Below, piece by piece: positions 15,584 to 25,000 of a stretch of 64,000 bases of DNA. The first letter of the stretch is position 1; each line of letters opens with the position of its first letter. The stretch is from an uncultured Eubacterium sp. (GTDB lineage Bacteria > Bacillota > Clostridia > Lachnospirales > Lachnospiraceae): the NCBI RefSeq assembly GCF_937958975.1, contig NZ_CALGRE010000027.1:18453-82452 (forward strand), in the 5' to 3' direction. Made by a program: the position numbers and the translations under genes. Below the pieces are notes generated by a model. That model had not been told where the DNA came from. It saw only the letters and a program-made list of their open reading frames with translations, and searched no databases.

Positions 15584-15784
15584 TTATAAGTACATGATGC
15601 TATGAGGCTTGTTTGGGATAATATTGATACTTTGTTCTAAACGTTTCATACAACTAATATTTCCAGAAATTCGCTGCTTAGTAGTATTAAAGCGTTTAGC
15701 AAATATCGAAATTATTATACGTGTATCTTGTTTTCCATACATCTTAATGTAGTTTTCAATGGCTCGTCTGATCTGATAATTCAT
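15584..15784 (-). CDS. Small helical protein of unknown function (66 aa)
   Basis: The product MNYQIRRAIENYIKMYGKQD continues with TRIIISIFAKRFNTTKQRIS, which has the look of a short HTH, and ends in IIPNKPHSIMYL. It overlaps the ribbon-helix-helix gene by 4 bp (ATGA), so the two are co-translated. It may be a DNA-binding partner or half of a toxin-antitoxin-like pair; neither is shown by motifs. Confidence 0.6.
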   Translation of the reverse strand: MNYQIRRAIENYIKMYGKQDTRIIISIFAKRFNTTKQRISGNISCMKRLEQSINIIPNKPHSIMYL

Positions 15785-16140
15785 TGATTAATCCTCTTAT
15801 AGGTATATACTGCGCGGCGTTTAATTGTATGATCTGGTATAAAACGAATACCGAGTTCCGGATGTTCAGTAATAAAATTGTAGAAGTATTTTCCAAGAGC
15901 ACCAGCACCATCTTCTCTGCTCATGGTCCAGTCATCGCCATAAACATCTGGAAGAGTAAATTCTGTATCTTCGAAGTTACCTTCTTTAATTCTTCTTACA
16001 GCTTCATCAACAGTAAAGATGGTGGTATCATCAAATAATTTGCTGCGAATGTAATCTTGGATGTTCATGTGAGCATCCTGGGCTGCATTTTCAAGTTTAG
16101 TGTAGTATTCATCGTTTAAAGCAAATCTAACAGTTGGCAT
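15781..16140 (-). CDS. Ribbon-helix-helix-like protein with DUF1413-like domain
   Basis: The 119-aa protein starts PTVRFALNDEYYTKLENAAQ and NIQDYIRSKLFDD, a ribbon-helix-helix pattern. A second part follows (VDEAVRRIKEGNFEDTEFTL, PDVYGDDWTMSREDGAGALG) like DUF1413. GGAGGAATG lies upstream of the ATG. The promoter sits between the arms of a 16-bp inverted repeat (16170-16225), so autoregulation is likely. It is the first gene of a two-gene operon. Confidence 0.65.
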   Translation of the reverse strand: MPTVRFALNDEYYTKLENAAQDAHMNIQDYIRSKLFDDTTIFTVDEAVRRIKEGNFEDTEFTLPDVYGDDWTMSREDGAGALGKYFYNFITEHPELGIRFIPDHTIKRRAVYTYKRINQ

Positions 16141-16169
16141 TAGTCATTCCTCCTTATTATCTCACTGAA

Positions 16170-16225
16170 TTACATTCAATGCTCTTAATGTGATTATAAG
16201 ATAACATACAGAGCGTTGAATGTAA
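16170..16225 (-). promoter_or_regulatory. Promoter flanked by a 16-bp inverted repeat operator
   Basis: TTACATTCAATGCTCT (16170-16185) and AGAGCGTTGAATGTAA (16210-16225) are inverted copies with one mismatch. Between them the minus strand has TATAAT (complement of 16193-16198) and a TTCAAC -35 inside the right arm. Binding of a regulator to both arms would cover the promoter of the 16140-15584 operon. Confidence 0.7.
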
Positions 16226-16335
16226 ATATCTTTTTTAAATAATTTTTTATAATACTCCTGAATCCAACTTGGGAATTCCCCTCAGGAAGTTGAGGAAGGT
16301 AAAACTTCTATCTTTTAACGAAAGGAGAAGGTCGG

Positions 16336-16752
16336 ATGAACGCTTACAGTTTGAATCAAGAAGGATATCCTGATCCAACTGCAACGAAGGCTGTCGCTGC
16401 AGCAACTAAGGCAGAAAAGAAGTATCGTCCTTTGGTTTATATCTGTTCAAAGTATTTAGGTGACACTGTCGCCAATATGGAAGCAGTAAAGCACTACAGC
16501 AGATATGCAGTGAACTAGGGTGCCATTCCGCTAGCACAACATCTGTTGCTTCCGCTTTATATGAAGGAAGAAACAGAGCGCGGCTTAGCGATGTTTATGG
16601 ATATGGTTTTCCTAGGCAAGGTGGATTAGTTCTGGGTATTGGGTGATGAAGCAGAGCCGGGAATGAAGGCTGAGATTGCTAAGGCAAAGAAGTACCATAA
16701 GACAATCAGATATTTTGACAAAGAGCGCAGAGAAACGAACACAGGGATTTAA
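16336..16752 (+). pseudogene. Broken DUF4406-type (nucleoside deoxyribosyltransferase-like) gene
   Basis: From ATG 16336 the frame encodes KYRPLVYICSKYLGDTVANM, TAG (16516-16518), then GAIPLAQHLLLPLYMKEETE and GLAMFMDMVFLGKVD, TAG (16627-16629), then FWVLGDEAEPGMKAEIAKAK. All parts lie in one frame and match a DUF4406 protein with two in-frame stops. Confidence 0.7.
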
Positions 16753-16761
16753 GCAGGAAGC

Positions 16762-17175
16762 AGTCAAAAAAGCTCATATCTGTGCTTACTATAAGGATAA
16801 ACGCAGAAGCAATGACAATTTCATTTCATCTAATCTAATGTCAAAGCCATGGATATCGACAACGACCATACAGATGATCCAGCAGAGTTTATTACAGAAT
16901 CAAAGATGGACGAGCGTTTTCCGGATATCAATTACTGTTTGGTGCCTAGCCACCATTACATGTTAGAAAAAGGCACTCATTCTTCTGCGCCAAGATATCA
17001 TGTTACGTTCCCAGTTGAGGCAATCACTGTTGCTGCACAGTACGTAAAAGTGAAAGTGCTGCTTTATAAGAGTTATCCATTCTTTGCTGTAAATGCTCTG
17101 GAGGCAGTTCGTTTCTTGTTTGGTATGAAGGTTGGGTGAACATGACTGATGAGCCTGATGAGGGGTTCGATGCAC
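16762..17175 (+). pseudogene. Remnant of a primase-like (PrimPol-type) replication gene
   Basis: Pieces read YYKDKRRSNDNF, then after a frameshift MDIDNDHTDDPAEF, FPDINYCLVPSHHYM and APRYHVTFPVE, with FFAVNALEAVRFLFGMK. The DxDxDH pair and the HV-FP motif match archaeo-eukaryotic-type primases carried by Tn1549-like elements and plasmids. At least one frameshift and loss of the C-terminal helicase part make it non-functional. Confidence 0.6.
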
Positions 17176-17215
17176 TAGCGCACAGTGGTTCTATTTTAGG
17201 AGGAAGTCGTAATAA

Positions 17216-17903
17216 GACACAGTCGATAAGGATGAAAAAGATGATTATGTATTATCTTTTGCACCAGAGGATAGCAGTGTTAAGAATGGTAATTCAGAAA
17301 AAGAAGAAGTTGATAACATGCTATCAGAAGGCACTGGAAAAGTAAGATTAGATTCACAGACAGTAACAAACATATACAATGAAAGTGAAAAAGAAAAAAA
17401 TGTAATTGCAACATATGGATGTAAAGGTGAAAATACAAATTTATCATAGATGTATATTATAAAGTTTCAGATAAAGAGGAAAACATCTATCGATTTGATG
17501 ATTGTGGACGTTTGGTTTTGATGGAAGAAAGTAATGGTACTTTTGCTTACATACAAAACAACGATAAAAATGGAAAGATAAATTGTGTTAATACATCAAA
17601 GGGACATGAAGCTAAATATTTATATAATGAAAACGGTTAATTAGTAAAATTACAGCAGCTCCTGACAGTGATAAATCATATAGTTATGAATATCAGTATG
17701 AGAATAATAAATTAATTAAAGTTACGTTTGTAGGAACAAATGCAATAAAACAGAGTACAAATACGTTTATAATAATGGAAATAGAGGAAATAAGATAGAG
17801 GAAAAGAGGATGATGCAGGGAGAGTAATCCAAAATATAAAAAGGAAGTTAAAGCATCTGTTAAATATTTAAAGTATTTTGGAAATAAAAAGGTAAAAAGG
17901 TAG
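17216..17903 (+). pseudogene. Remnant of a YD/RHS-repeat-like secreted protein
   Basis: Successive frames read YVLSFAPEDSSVKNGNSEKE, TNIYNESEKEKNVIATYGC, then (shifted at about 17445) YRFDDCGRLVLMEESNGTF, YLYNENG before TAA, LVKITAAPDSDKSYSYEYQY, and finally KYKKEVKASVKYLKYFGNKK before TAG 17901-17903. The YxYxxxG/LV pattern is that of YD-repeat proteins. Stops and frameshifts break it. Confidence 0.5.
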
Positions 17904-17938
17904 AAGTTAAAATATTAATTTTTAAGGAGAATCGAATT

Positions 17939-20224
17939 ATGAAAAATAGAAGACAAAAGAATGTATGCGTAATAATTGCGCTTTTGCTAGTAATATTATC
18001 TTGCATATTTGTAGGAACGTCTAAAAGTGTATATGCAAAAACAAAAAATGGTAATGATGTAAAAGAACTTGAAAAAATAATATCAGTGCAGAAGAAAAGA
18101 GGTGCAAAAGTCAGCACAAATTTGAATAATAAGAAGCAGTATCAATGGAACAAGAAAACAGGCAGGCTGCAAGGTATAAACTGGCATAAAAAGAAGTTAA
18201 AAGGGAAAATTAGTTTTAATAAACTTAATGGATTAAAAAGCATTTATATTTCTAAAAATAAGGTAACAAAAATATATGTAGACAAACTTAAGAAGCTTGA
18301 AGTGTTAAAATGTACAAAAAATAAGTTAAAAAAAATAAATGTTAAACGAAATAAAGCATTGTGGGCGTTAAATTGTTCGAACAATAAACTTGAAAAGTTG
18401 AATGTGATAAAGCATAAAAAATTAGAGGAATTAGATTGTTCACATAATCGTTTGAAAAAATTGAAATTTGATAAAAGTATGCAAGAGTTATTTGAACTAG
18501 ATTGCTCATACAATAAGATATCTTCGATACATATTGATGGCTTAGAGGTGTTGGAGCATTTGGATTGCAGTCATAATAATATGAAAAAGCTGGTTTTAAA
18601 AAATCTTGGAGCTATTTTCATATATTGTGAACACAATAAATTGAAGTATTTGGATTTTTCAAATCTGAATGTTATAAGATTAAATTGCTCCCATAATAAA
18701 CTTGAATCATTAGAGACTTATGATGCAGATTGGTTAAATTGTTCTTATAATAATATAAAAGAATTGAAAGCAAATCGTAATAGTTTAACATGGCTCAAAT
18801 GTGACCATAATCAACTAACTAATTTAGATATTGTTAAGATATGTGATGATTGGTCAGAAGCATTATATTGCCAGAATAATAATATTTCTTTACTTGACTT
18901 TACCGGAATTATGGAGATGAAGAAAGTTGTATGTGATAAGAATGTTGAATTAATTGGACTTACAAACAGAACTGAAATAATAAGAATAAATGGGATTCAA
19001 ACATTTAGTAAGGAAGAAACAACTAAATATTATCCGACAATGTTTGAAAATAGAATATACAACAATCAGGTAGCGTATAGCTTTGAAAACGGTATTTTGA
19101 CAGTTTCAGGAACAGGTGTTTTGGATAACTCTTTTGTTAATAAATATCAGGCGACGGATATTAAAAAGGTAGTTGTTAAGGATGGAATTGTAGGCTTAGC
19201 AGACCGATGCTTGCAGGGATGCTATAACGTTTCATCTATTGAAATTCCGGAAAGCGTAACGGAAATTGGTAATCGGGCTATATGTGCTAACTATATGAAG
19301 GAAGTTACGATTCCCAAAAGTGTAAAAAAAATTGGTGAAAGAGCTTTAGGTGATAATGATTATGATAAGGTTACTATGCCTGCCACAGTAGAAGTAGATT
19401 ACTTGTCTTTTGAGGAAGAAGATGCACCAGTATTGTACAAAAGTGCAAAAGAACTATATTTAAATACTGAGTATAATCCAAAGTTAAAGAATGTTTTTTA
19501 TGCAAAGAACATTCATACATCGCCAACTGATAAAAAGTATAAGAGCATAAACGGATATGTTTACACTAAGAATGGAAAAACTTTGGTTCAGGTTCCGGCA
19601 TTGGAAAAGAACGTTGTAATAAGAAAGGGTTGTACAACTATTTTGGCATCTTCTATTGGTTATTTTCGTCTTACAGGGGATGGTGAAGAGTTTACTTATT
19701 TAAACCCTACATCAATTACAATTCCCAAAACGGTCAAAACTGTGAAGGATGATTTGAAATCTTTTAGTGTAACATTTAGTAAAAGGGTAAAGTGGAAACT
19801 GAAAACTAACAAGCTTAGTGGAAGAAGTATTGAAACGCTCTGTGCTTTGATGATAACGAAAAATGAGACAGAATTTTATAAGTTAAAGAATGCCAAAATC
19901 AAACAAAAAGGAAAGATGGTTATTACAAAGGACGGAGTGTTGCTTAGATATACCGGAAAAGCAAGTAGTGTAAAAATTCCAAAGTATGTAAAACGAATTG
20001 GTCAGCTAGCATTTTGTGGTACAAATATAAAAAAAGTAACATTAAATAAGAATTTAAAATATATTGGGAAAAGTGCCTTTGAGTGCTGCATATTTTTAAA
20101 GAAGGTAAAATGGAATAAGAAACTTAAAAGGATTGAAGAATATGCATTCTCAAATACAGATGTCAAGAAAAAGAAATTTTCAAAGAAGACAAAAGTAGAA
20201 AAATATGCATTTTGGAATGGTTGA
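17939..20224 (+). CDS. Secreted leucine-rich-repeat protein (internalin-like plus BspA-like repeats)
   Basis: The 761-aa protein has a signal peptide (IIALLLVILSCIFVG, cleavage near VYA-K). Residues ~90-330 hold repeats of the type LEELDCSHNRLKKL spaced ~20-22 residues, and residues ~380-760 hold BspA/LRR_5 repeats (VSSIEIPESVTEIGNRAI, IPKSVKKIGERAL, VTLNKNLKYIGKSAFECC). It is very basic (Lys-rich) and has no LPXTG. It is likely a surface or matrix protein for binding. AAGGAG precedes the ATG. Codons for its signal peptide are repeated after the stop codon (20228-20263), which hints at recombination between paralogues. Confidence 0.85.
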   Translation: MKNRRQKNVCVIIALLLVILSCIFVGTSKSVYAKTKNGNDVKELEKIISVQKKRGAKVSTNLNNKKQYQWNKKTGRLQGINWHKKKLKGKISFNKLNGLKSIYISKNKVTKIYVDKLKKLEVLKCTKNKLKKINVKRNKALWALNCSNNKLEKLNVIKHKKLEELDCSHNRLKKLKFDKSMQELFELDCSYNKISSIHIDGLEVLEHLDCSHNNMKKLVLKNLGAIFIYCEHNKLKYLDFSNLNVIRLNCSHNKLESLETYDADWLNCSYNNIKELKANRNSLTWLKCDHNQLTNLDIVKICDDWSEALYCQNNNISLLDFTGIMEMKKVVCDKNVELIGLTNRTEIIRINGIQTFSKEETTKYYPTMFENRIYNNQVAYSFENGILTVSGTGVLDNSFVNKYQATDIKKVVVKDGIVGLADRCLQGCYNVSSIEIPESVTEIGNRAICANYMKEVTIPKSVKKIGERALGDNDYDKVTMPATVEVDYLSFEEEDAPVLYKSAKELYLNTEYNPKLKNVFYAKNIHTSPTDKKYKSINGYVYTKNGKTLVQVPALEKNVVIRKGCTTILASSIGYFRLTGDGEEFTYLNPTSITIPKTVKTVKDDLKSFSVTFSKRVKWKLKTNKLSGRSIETLCALMITKNETEFYKLKNAKIKQKGKMVITKDGVLLRYTGKASSVKIPKYVKRIGQLAFCGTNIKKVTLNKNLKYIGKSAFECCIFLKKVKWNKKLKRIEEYAFSNTDVKKKKFSKKTKVEKYAFWNG

Positions 20225-20227
20225 GGA

Positions 20228-20263
20228 GGAACATCTAAAAGCGTATATGCAAAAACAAAAAAT
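20228..20263 (+). repeat. Orphan copy of the LRR signal-peptide coding sequence
   Basis: 34 of 36 bases match 18014-18049, the codons for GTSKSVYAKTKN at the signal-peptide cleavage site. It lies immediately after the LRR gene stop in an intergenic region, and looks like the start of a lost tandem paralogue. Confidence 0.75.
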
Positions 20264-20497
20264 ATTATTTTTGCTACAAAATACAAATCGGATATTGTTA
20301 TTAAGATTTTATGATGATTATTAGCCCGATGCAGCGAATTGTTATAGAAATTGATGGGCAATAGCATTATGTAAAATAAAAAAGTCCTTTCAATTATCGT
20401 GGTTCAGAGAGGAAAAATTTTTGAATGAATATATAAAAAAGTGTTGCGTTGCCTTAACAATCATGTTCCATAATGAATAATGTTAGGAGATAATAAA

Positions 20498-21619
20498 TTG
20501 AATAATTCAAAGAAAATATATACATTTAACACAAGTGATTCTGTGCGATATTCGGTTATGAAATTAGGTTTTAATTTGTCTGATAAAGAAGTATTTCATA
20601 TGATTTCGGATGCGTTTGAATTGCTACAGAAACAGTTGTCCATAAAGAAAATACAGTATGAAAAATTGAAAGGTGCACTGATACCGAATCAGGATAAAGA
20701 TAAATTTGAGACATGCCTGATTATTGATTCAAGTCAAATAGAAAATGATAATTATGGTCAGTATGTTTTTGAAAAACTTTTGCCTTTGCTTGATAAAGAG
20801 AGTACATATAGTATTTTATGTGGCGACTATATAGATATTTTACATGGTAAATATGAATCTCAATTGCGGTTAAGACAAGCCTTAAATGAAGTAATATATC
20901 GCTGCAATTGTTCGAGATATCAATATAGTGGACAATATTATTTAATTTATTTTAATCGGTTAACAGGAAATCAACGTTGGATGATTGTAAAGGAATTGTT
21001 AGAATATCCCTGGTTTACAGGATTTGCAGATTTAAGTCACAATTCATTATTTAAAACATATATATCAAATATCCTGTGCAAATTTTGCATAAAGTGTAAA
21101 AATAAAATAATTGTATCACATCCGGAGGATTGTTCTGACGACGAGAATGTTAATGTCTATGGTTATCCATTTGAAGAAAATAAGTTTTCTCTTGTAAGCA
21201 TAAATGATAATAGTTTTGACTCCTTTTTAAGCTACAAGATAGAAACAGAAGTTCCGGATACCGAGGATATTGGTTTTTCTTTTAATGCGTTATTTCCTAA
21301 ATTTAATTCATTTGAAAAGGTGAGATTGAGTATAAAAGATGAAAAATGGGATAAATATCTCACTGATAAGGAAAAGGGGAAAGGAATCATTCTTGAAAAG
21401 TTAGGATACAAAATAGAGGATAAAGAAAAATTTATTAGAGAAATATATAAAAAAATCTGTTCTAACTATTTATATAATTTAACAGAAAACCAGTATGGAG
21501 ATTTAATCTTTGATGTGTGTGTTGAATTGCAAACAATAAATGGGCATTTAAGAAAGACAATAGTTGCACTAAAATATTTACCGGATTCCGGAGAAATGCA
21601 AATTGTTACAATAACATAG
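20498..21619 (+). CDS. Protein of unknown function (373 aa)
   Basis: The TTG start at 20498 has AGGAG eight bases upstream; ATG 20480 has no such site. The product is cytoplasmic (no signal or TM segment) and acidic to neutral. It has a Cys pair region (ILCKFCIKCKNKII) that could bind metal, and aromatic-rich segments (YSGQYYLIYFNRL, LTENQYGDLIFDVCVEL). I recognise no family. A hairpin terminator and a tRNA-Gly follow directly, and decayed sequence precedes it, so it may belong to the accessory region. Confidence 0.6.
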   Translation: MNNSKKIYTFNTSDSVRYSVMKLGFNLSDKEVFHMISDAFELLQKQLSIKKIQYEKLKGALIPNQDKDKFETCLIIDSSQIENDNYGQYVFEKLLPLLDKESTYSILCGDYIDILHGKYESQLRLRQALNEVIYRCNCSRYQYSGQYYLIYFNRLTGNQRWMIVKELLEYPWFTGFADLSHNSLFKTYISNILCKFCIKCKNKIIVSHPEDCSDDENVNVYGYPFEENKFSLVSINDNSFDSFLSYKIETEVPDTEDIGFSFNALFPKFNSFEKVRLSIKDEKWDKYLTDKEKGKGIILEKLGYKIEDKEKFIREIYKKICSNYLYNLTENQYGDLIFDVCVELQTINGHLRKTIVALKYLPDSGEMQIVTIT

Positions 21620-21643
21620 CGAAGAGAAATCTTTGCTGTTTTT
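21618..21643 (+). terminator. Rho-independent terminator
   Basis: AGCGAAGA (21618-21625) pairs with TCTTTGCT (21630-21637) around GAAA, followed by six T. It ends the 20498-21619 gene. Confidence 0.75.
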
Positions 21644-21652
21644 TATGAAAAA

Positions 21653-21723
21653 AGCAGATAACGGGAATCGAACCCGCCTTTCCAGCTTGGGAAGCTAGCG
21701 TTCTACCGATGAACCATATCTGC
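21653..21723 (-). tRNA. tRNA-Gly (anticodon CCC)
   Basis: Read on the minus strand, the acceptor stem GCAGATA/TATCTGC, D arm GTTC-ATCGGTA-GAAC, anticodon stem CTAGC/GCTGG with loop TTCCCAA (anticodon CCC), and T arm GCGGG-TTCGATT-CCCGT all fold. The discriminator base is T and CCA is not encoded. Confidence 0.93.
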
Positions 21724-21912
21724 ACAAAAAGATTATAGCATAAATATTATAAAAAGTTAAGTAGGATAGAGAAAAGGATGCATAGCTTAGCGTAATGCCA
21801 CACTGTTGTTTGCCTTGATACACACAAATGATAAATAAAAAGATATATTTTATTGCTATTTTTGTATGATGGCAGTGTAAGTCAGATGGAAAAAAATGTG
21901 AAATAAAAGAAA

Positions 21913-21941
21913 TTGACCTATATATTACATAATGTTAAAAT
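21913..21941 (+). promoter_or_regulatory. Promoter of GH81 gene 1
   Basis: TTGACC (21913-21918), a 17-bp spacer and TAAAAT (21936-21941), about 100 bp before the start at 22049. The rest of 21724-22048 shows no gene. Confidence 0.5.
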
Positions 21942-22048
21942 TATAAAGAAAGTATGCCAATCAAAGCAATAAAGTTGAAAATGAAAATTAAAAAAATAAA
22001 GGCGAGAGTGCCTTGAAAATATAAAATAAAAATGAAAGGAGTTAGGGA

Positions 22049-25000
22049 ATGAAAAAATTTACAAAAAGAACTGTAGCTGCCGCTTTAGCATTCATATTAA
22101 CAGTAACCCCTGTTTTGGATGGACATTTTTTTAGTAATAAAGAAGTCCAGGCAGAACAGATCGGCAGTTTATCAGACAAAGTAACAGGAACATGGTCCTA
22201 TTGGGATGGAGACAAAGACGTTGTTCAGACAAATGCAATGCTTTTGGATAAGCTTCCAACAAGGAAAAATCAGGGTATTACAAGATGGACGACAGAAAAC
22301 TATGACAATAGTACCGGGGCTATTGACATGGGAGGATGGGGAACCTCACTTATGTGGAATTATTCATGTCAGGATAACTGGGGAAATTCTACATATGCGA
22401 TTCCTATGTCTTATAAGGCTACTGCGCAAGGTTTTTATGTTGTAAAGCCTTCGACGGTGAGAATAGAAACAGCGCTTTTAATGGAGCAGCCGGAGAATGG
22501 AAGTTTAACAGACTTTGTTATTGGACCCGCATTTACGGCAGGTAGTAAAAAAGTAGATAAAGTTACAGATTGGACATATGATGTTGTTTTTGAAAATAGT
22601 CAAGACCCATCAATACAGGTGAAATCAACGATTGTACAGGGAAGTCCGTTTAGCTACTATCAGGCAACAGGGACACAACAAATGAAGATAATGCGAATGC
22701 GCTCATTACCTTCTTCTATTTCATATTACAATGGCACAACTGTGGAAAATTCTACTATGCTTGTATTGAAAGTGTTTGATAATCAGGATGATTCTACAGG
22801 GTATAGTAATTATGATTATTATGCAATTTATGTTCCGGAAGGTACAACATGGACAAAGTCAGCGGGAACGGGTTACGCAGATGATGGAATCGGAACATTG
22901 ACAGCAAATTTCCCAAGTGCGGAAAAATCATATATGTCGTTTGCATGGTTATGCGAGTCAAAGGGACCATCAGATGCAGAAGCAGAAAGTATTGCAAAAG
23001 AATACGAGAAATATGCATACAACTTTATTACAGGGACAAAGGCATCATATACATATGACAGTGAGACAGCGACTGTAACAACAAAGTATCAATATACAAT
23101 TGATAAAAAAGTAGCAGACGCAGAAGATGGCACTATTATGGGAATACTTCCACATCAATATAAAAATATGAGTGGATATACATATCTCAATAACACAGCA
23201 AGAACAATCAGAGGTAACATGAAATTTTTAACAGGAAGTTCCTATGAGACAAATCTTAAGTATACAGGAATTTTACCTTCAATGATGCCTATTTATGAAA
23301 CAGAACATGCTACATTACAGGGATATGTAAATGATTTTATGGAGAAGTATGGACCTACGGACACAGCAGTGACAAAAGAAAAGTATTCTGCAAATACATA
23401 TGATTCAGGAAAAAAATTAAATAGAGCCGTTCAGGTAATGGCTGCTGCGGAAGAATGTGGCGACACAGAGAATGCAGAAAAGCTATTAAATGGAATTAAA
23501 GCTGAACTGGCGGATTGGTTCACTGCCACAGGGGAAGAAAACGACAAATACTTCTATTATGATGAAGAGGTAGGAAGTCTGTTCGGATTTCCACAGTCAT
23601 ATTATTCGGTAGATGGTATACAGGACCATCATTTCCATTATGGATATTTCATAAATGCAGCTGCACAGGTTGCATTAAGAGATTCTTCTTTTGTACAACA
23701 GTATGGAAATATTATTGATGAATTAATTGCGGATTTTGCAACGACAGAAGAAAATAATCCAAATTCAAGATATCCGCAGCTTCGATATTTCTCACAGTAT
23801 GAAGGACATTCCTGGGCATCAGGTCATGCAAATTTTGCGGATGGAAATAATGAGGAATCAAGTTCAGAAGAACTGAATGCATGGGCAGGTTTGATTTTAT
23901 ATGGTCAGGCAACCGGTAATGAAAAACTTACAGAAACAGGTATTTACTTATATACTACAATGGTATCCGCAGTAAACTGCTATTGGTTTGATATTGATGG
24001 TGATGTGATTGACTCGAATTTCAAACAGCAGACCTCATCGTTACCAAAATATATACAGGCATCTATGGTATGGGGTGGAAAATATGGATATGAGACATGG
24101 TGGACAGCAGAACCATTACAGATTCAAGGAATTAATATTCTTCCTATGACAGCTGCATCTTTTTATGCGTCAAGAAATAAGCAATACATTTTGGACAACT
24201 TTGAGACGGCACAGAGAAATGAAGCAGCATATACCGGAAATGACAAAGATATAAACCGGTGGAATGAAATTTGGAGCGTGTATCTGGCTATGGCGGACCC
24301 GGCAAAGGCAATAGAATATTTTAACGAAGATTGTGAGCCGGAAGCGGGTGATTCGAAGGCACATGCTTACCATACAATTATGGCGTTTGATAAAGCCGGA
24401 ACACCGGATTTAACAGTGACGAGTAATGCTCCATTGAGCAGCGTATTTACAAATGCAGATGGAGATAAAACATATGTTGTCTATAATGCGGGCGGTGAGG
24501 ATAAGACCGTTACATTCTCAGACGGAACAACCATTGAGGCAAAAGCCGGACAGATGAATACTATTTCCGGTGCGGATGTAGTGGGAAGAGCTGCTTATAC
24601 GGTAGAACATTATATACAGCAGGAAGATGGAACATATATTCTAAATTTAAAAGAAAACAAAACTGCTAAGGTTGGAAGTGAGGTTACGGCAAAAGAAAAA
24701 GATTATAAAGGATATATTCTTGACGAGACTGTAGCTGGTGCAAATAAAAACGGAGTTGTTACAGAGGATGGAAATTTAGTATTAAAATTATATTATAAAA
24801 TAACTGAATTAAAAGAGACTCCGATAGGTACCGACCCGTCACTCTATAAGAAAATAGGAAGTTATAACGGAGTGGATATTTTCTATTATCTGATTCGTGA
24901 CGATATTGGAATCAATATAGAGTTGTTAGATGCAAATGAAACTTTTTATATTTCATATAATGGAACTTATACAAATGCAAATACATCAGGTTATTTAAAT

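Noticed and set aside
20310..20350. A short stretch reading IVIEIDGQ-stop-HYV, like a DUF559 nuclease fragment
   Set aside because: It is too short and contains a stop; mentioned only as possible debris.
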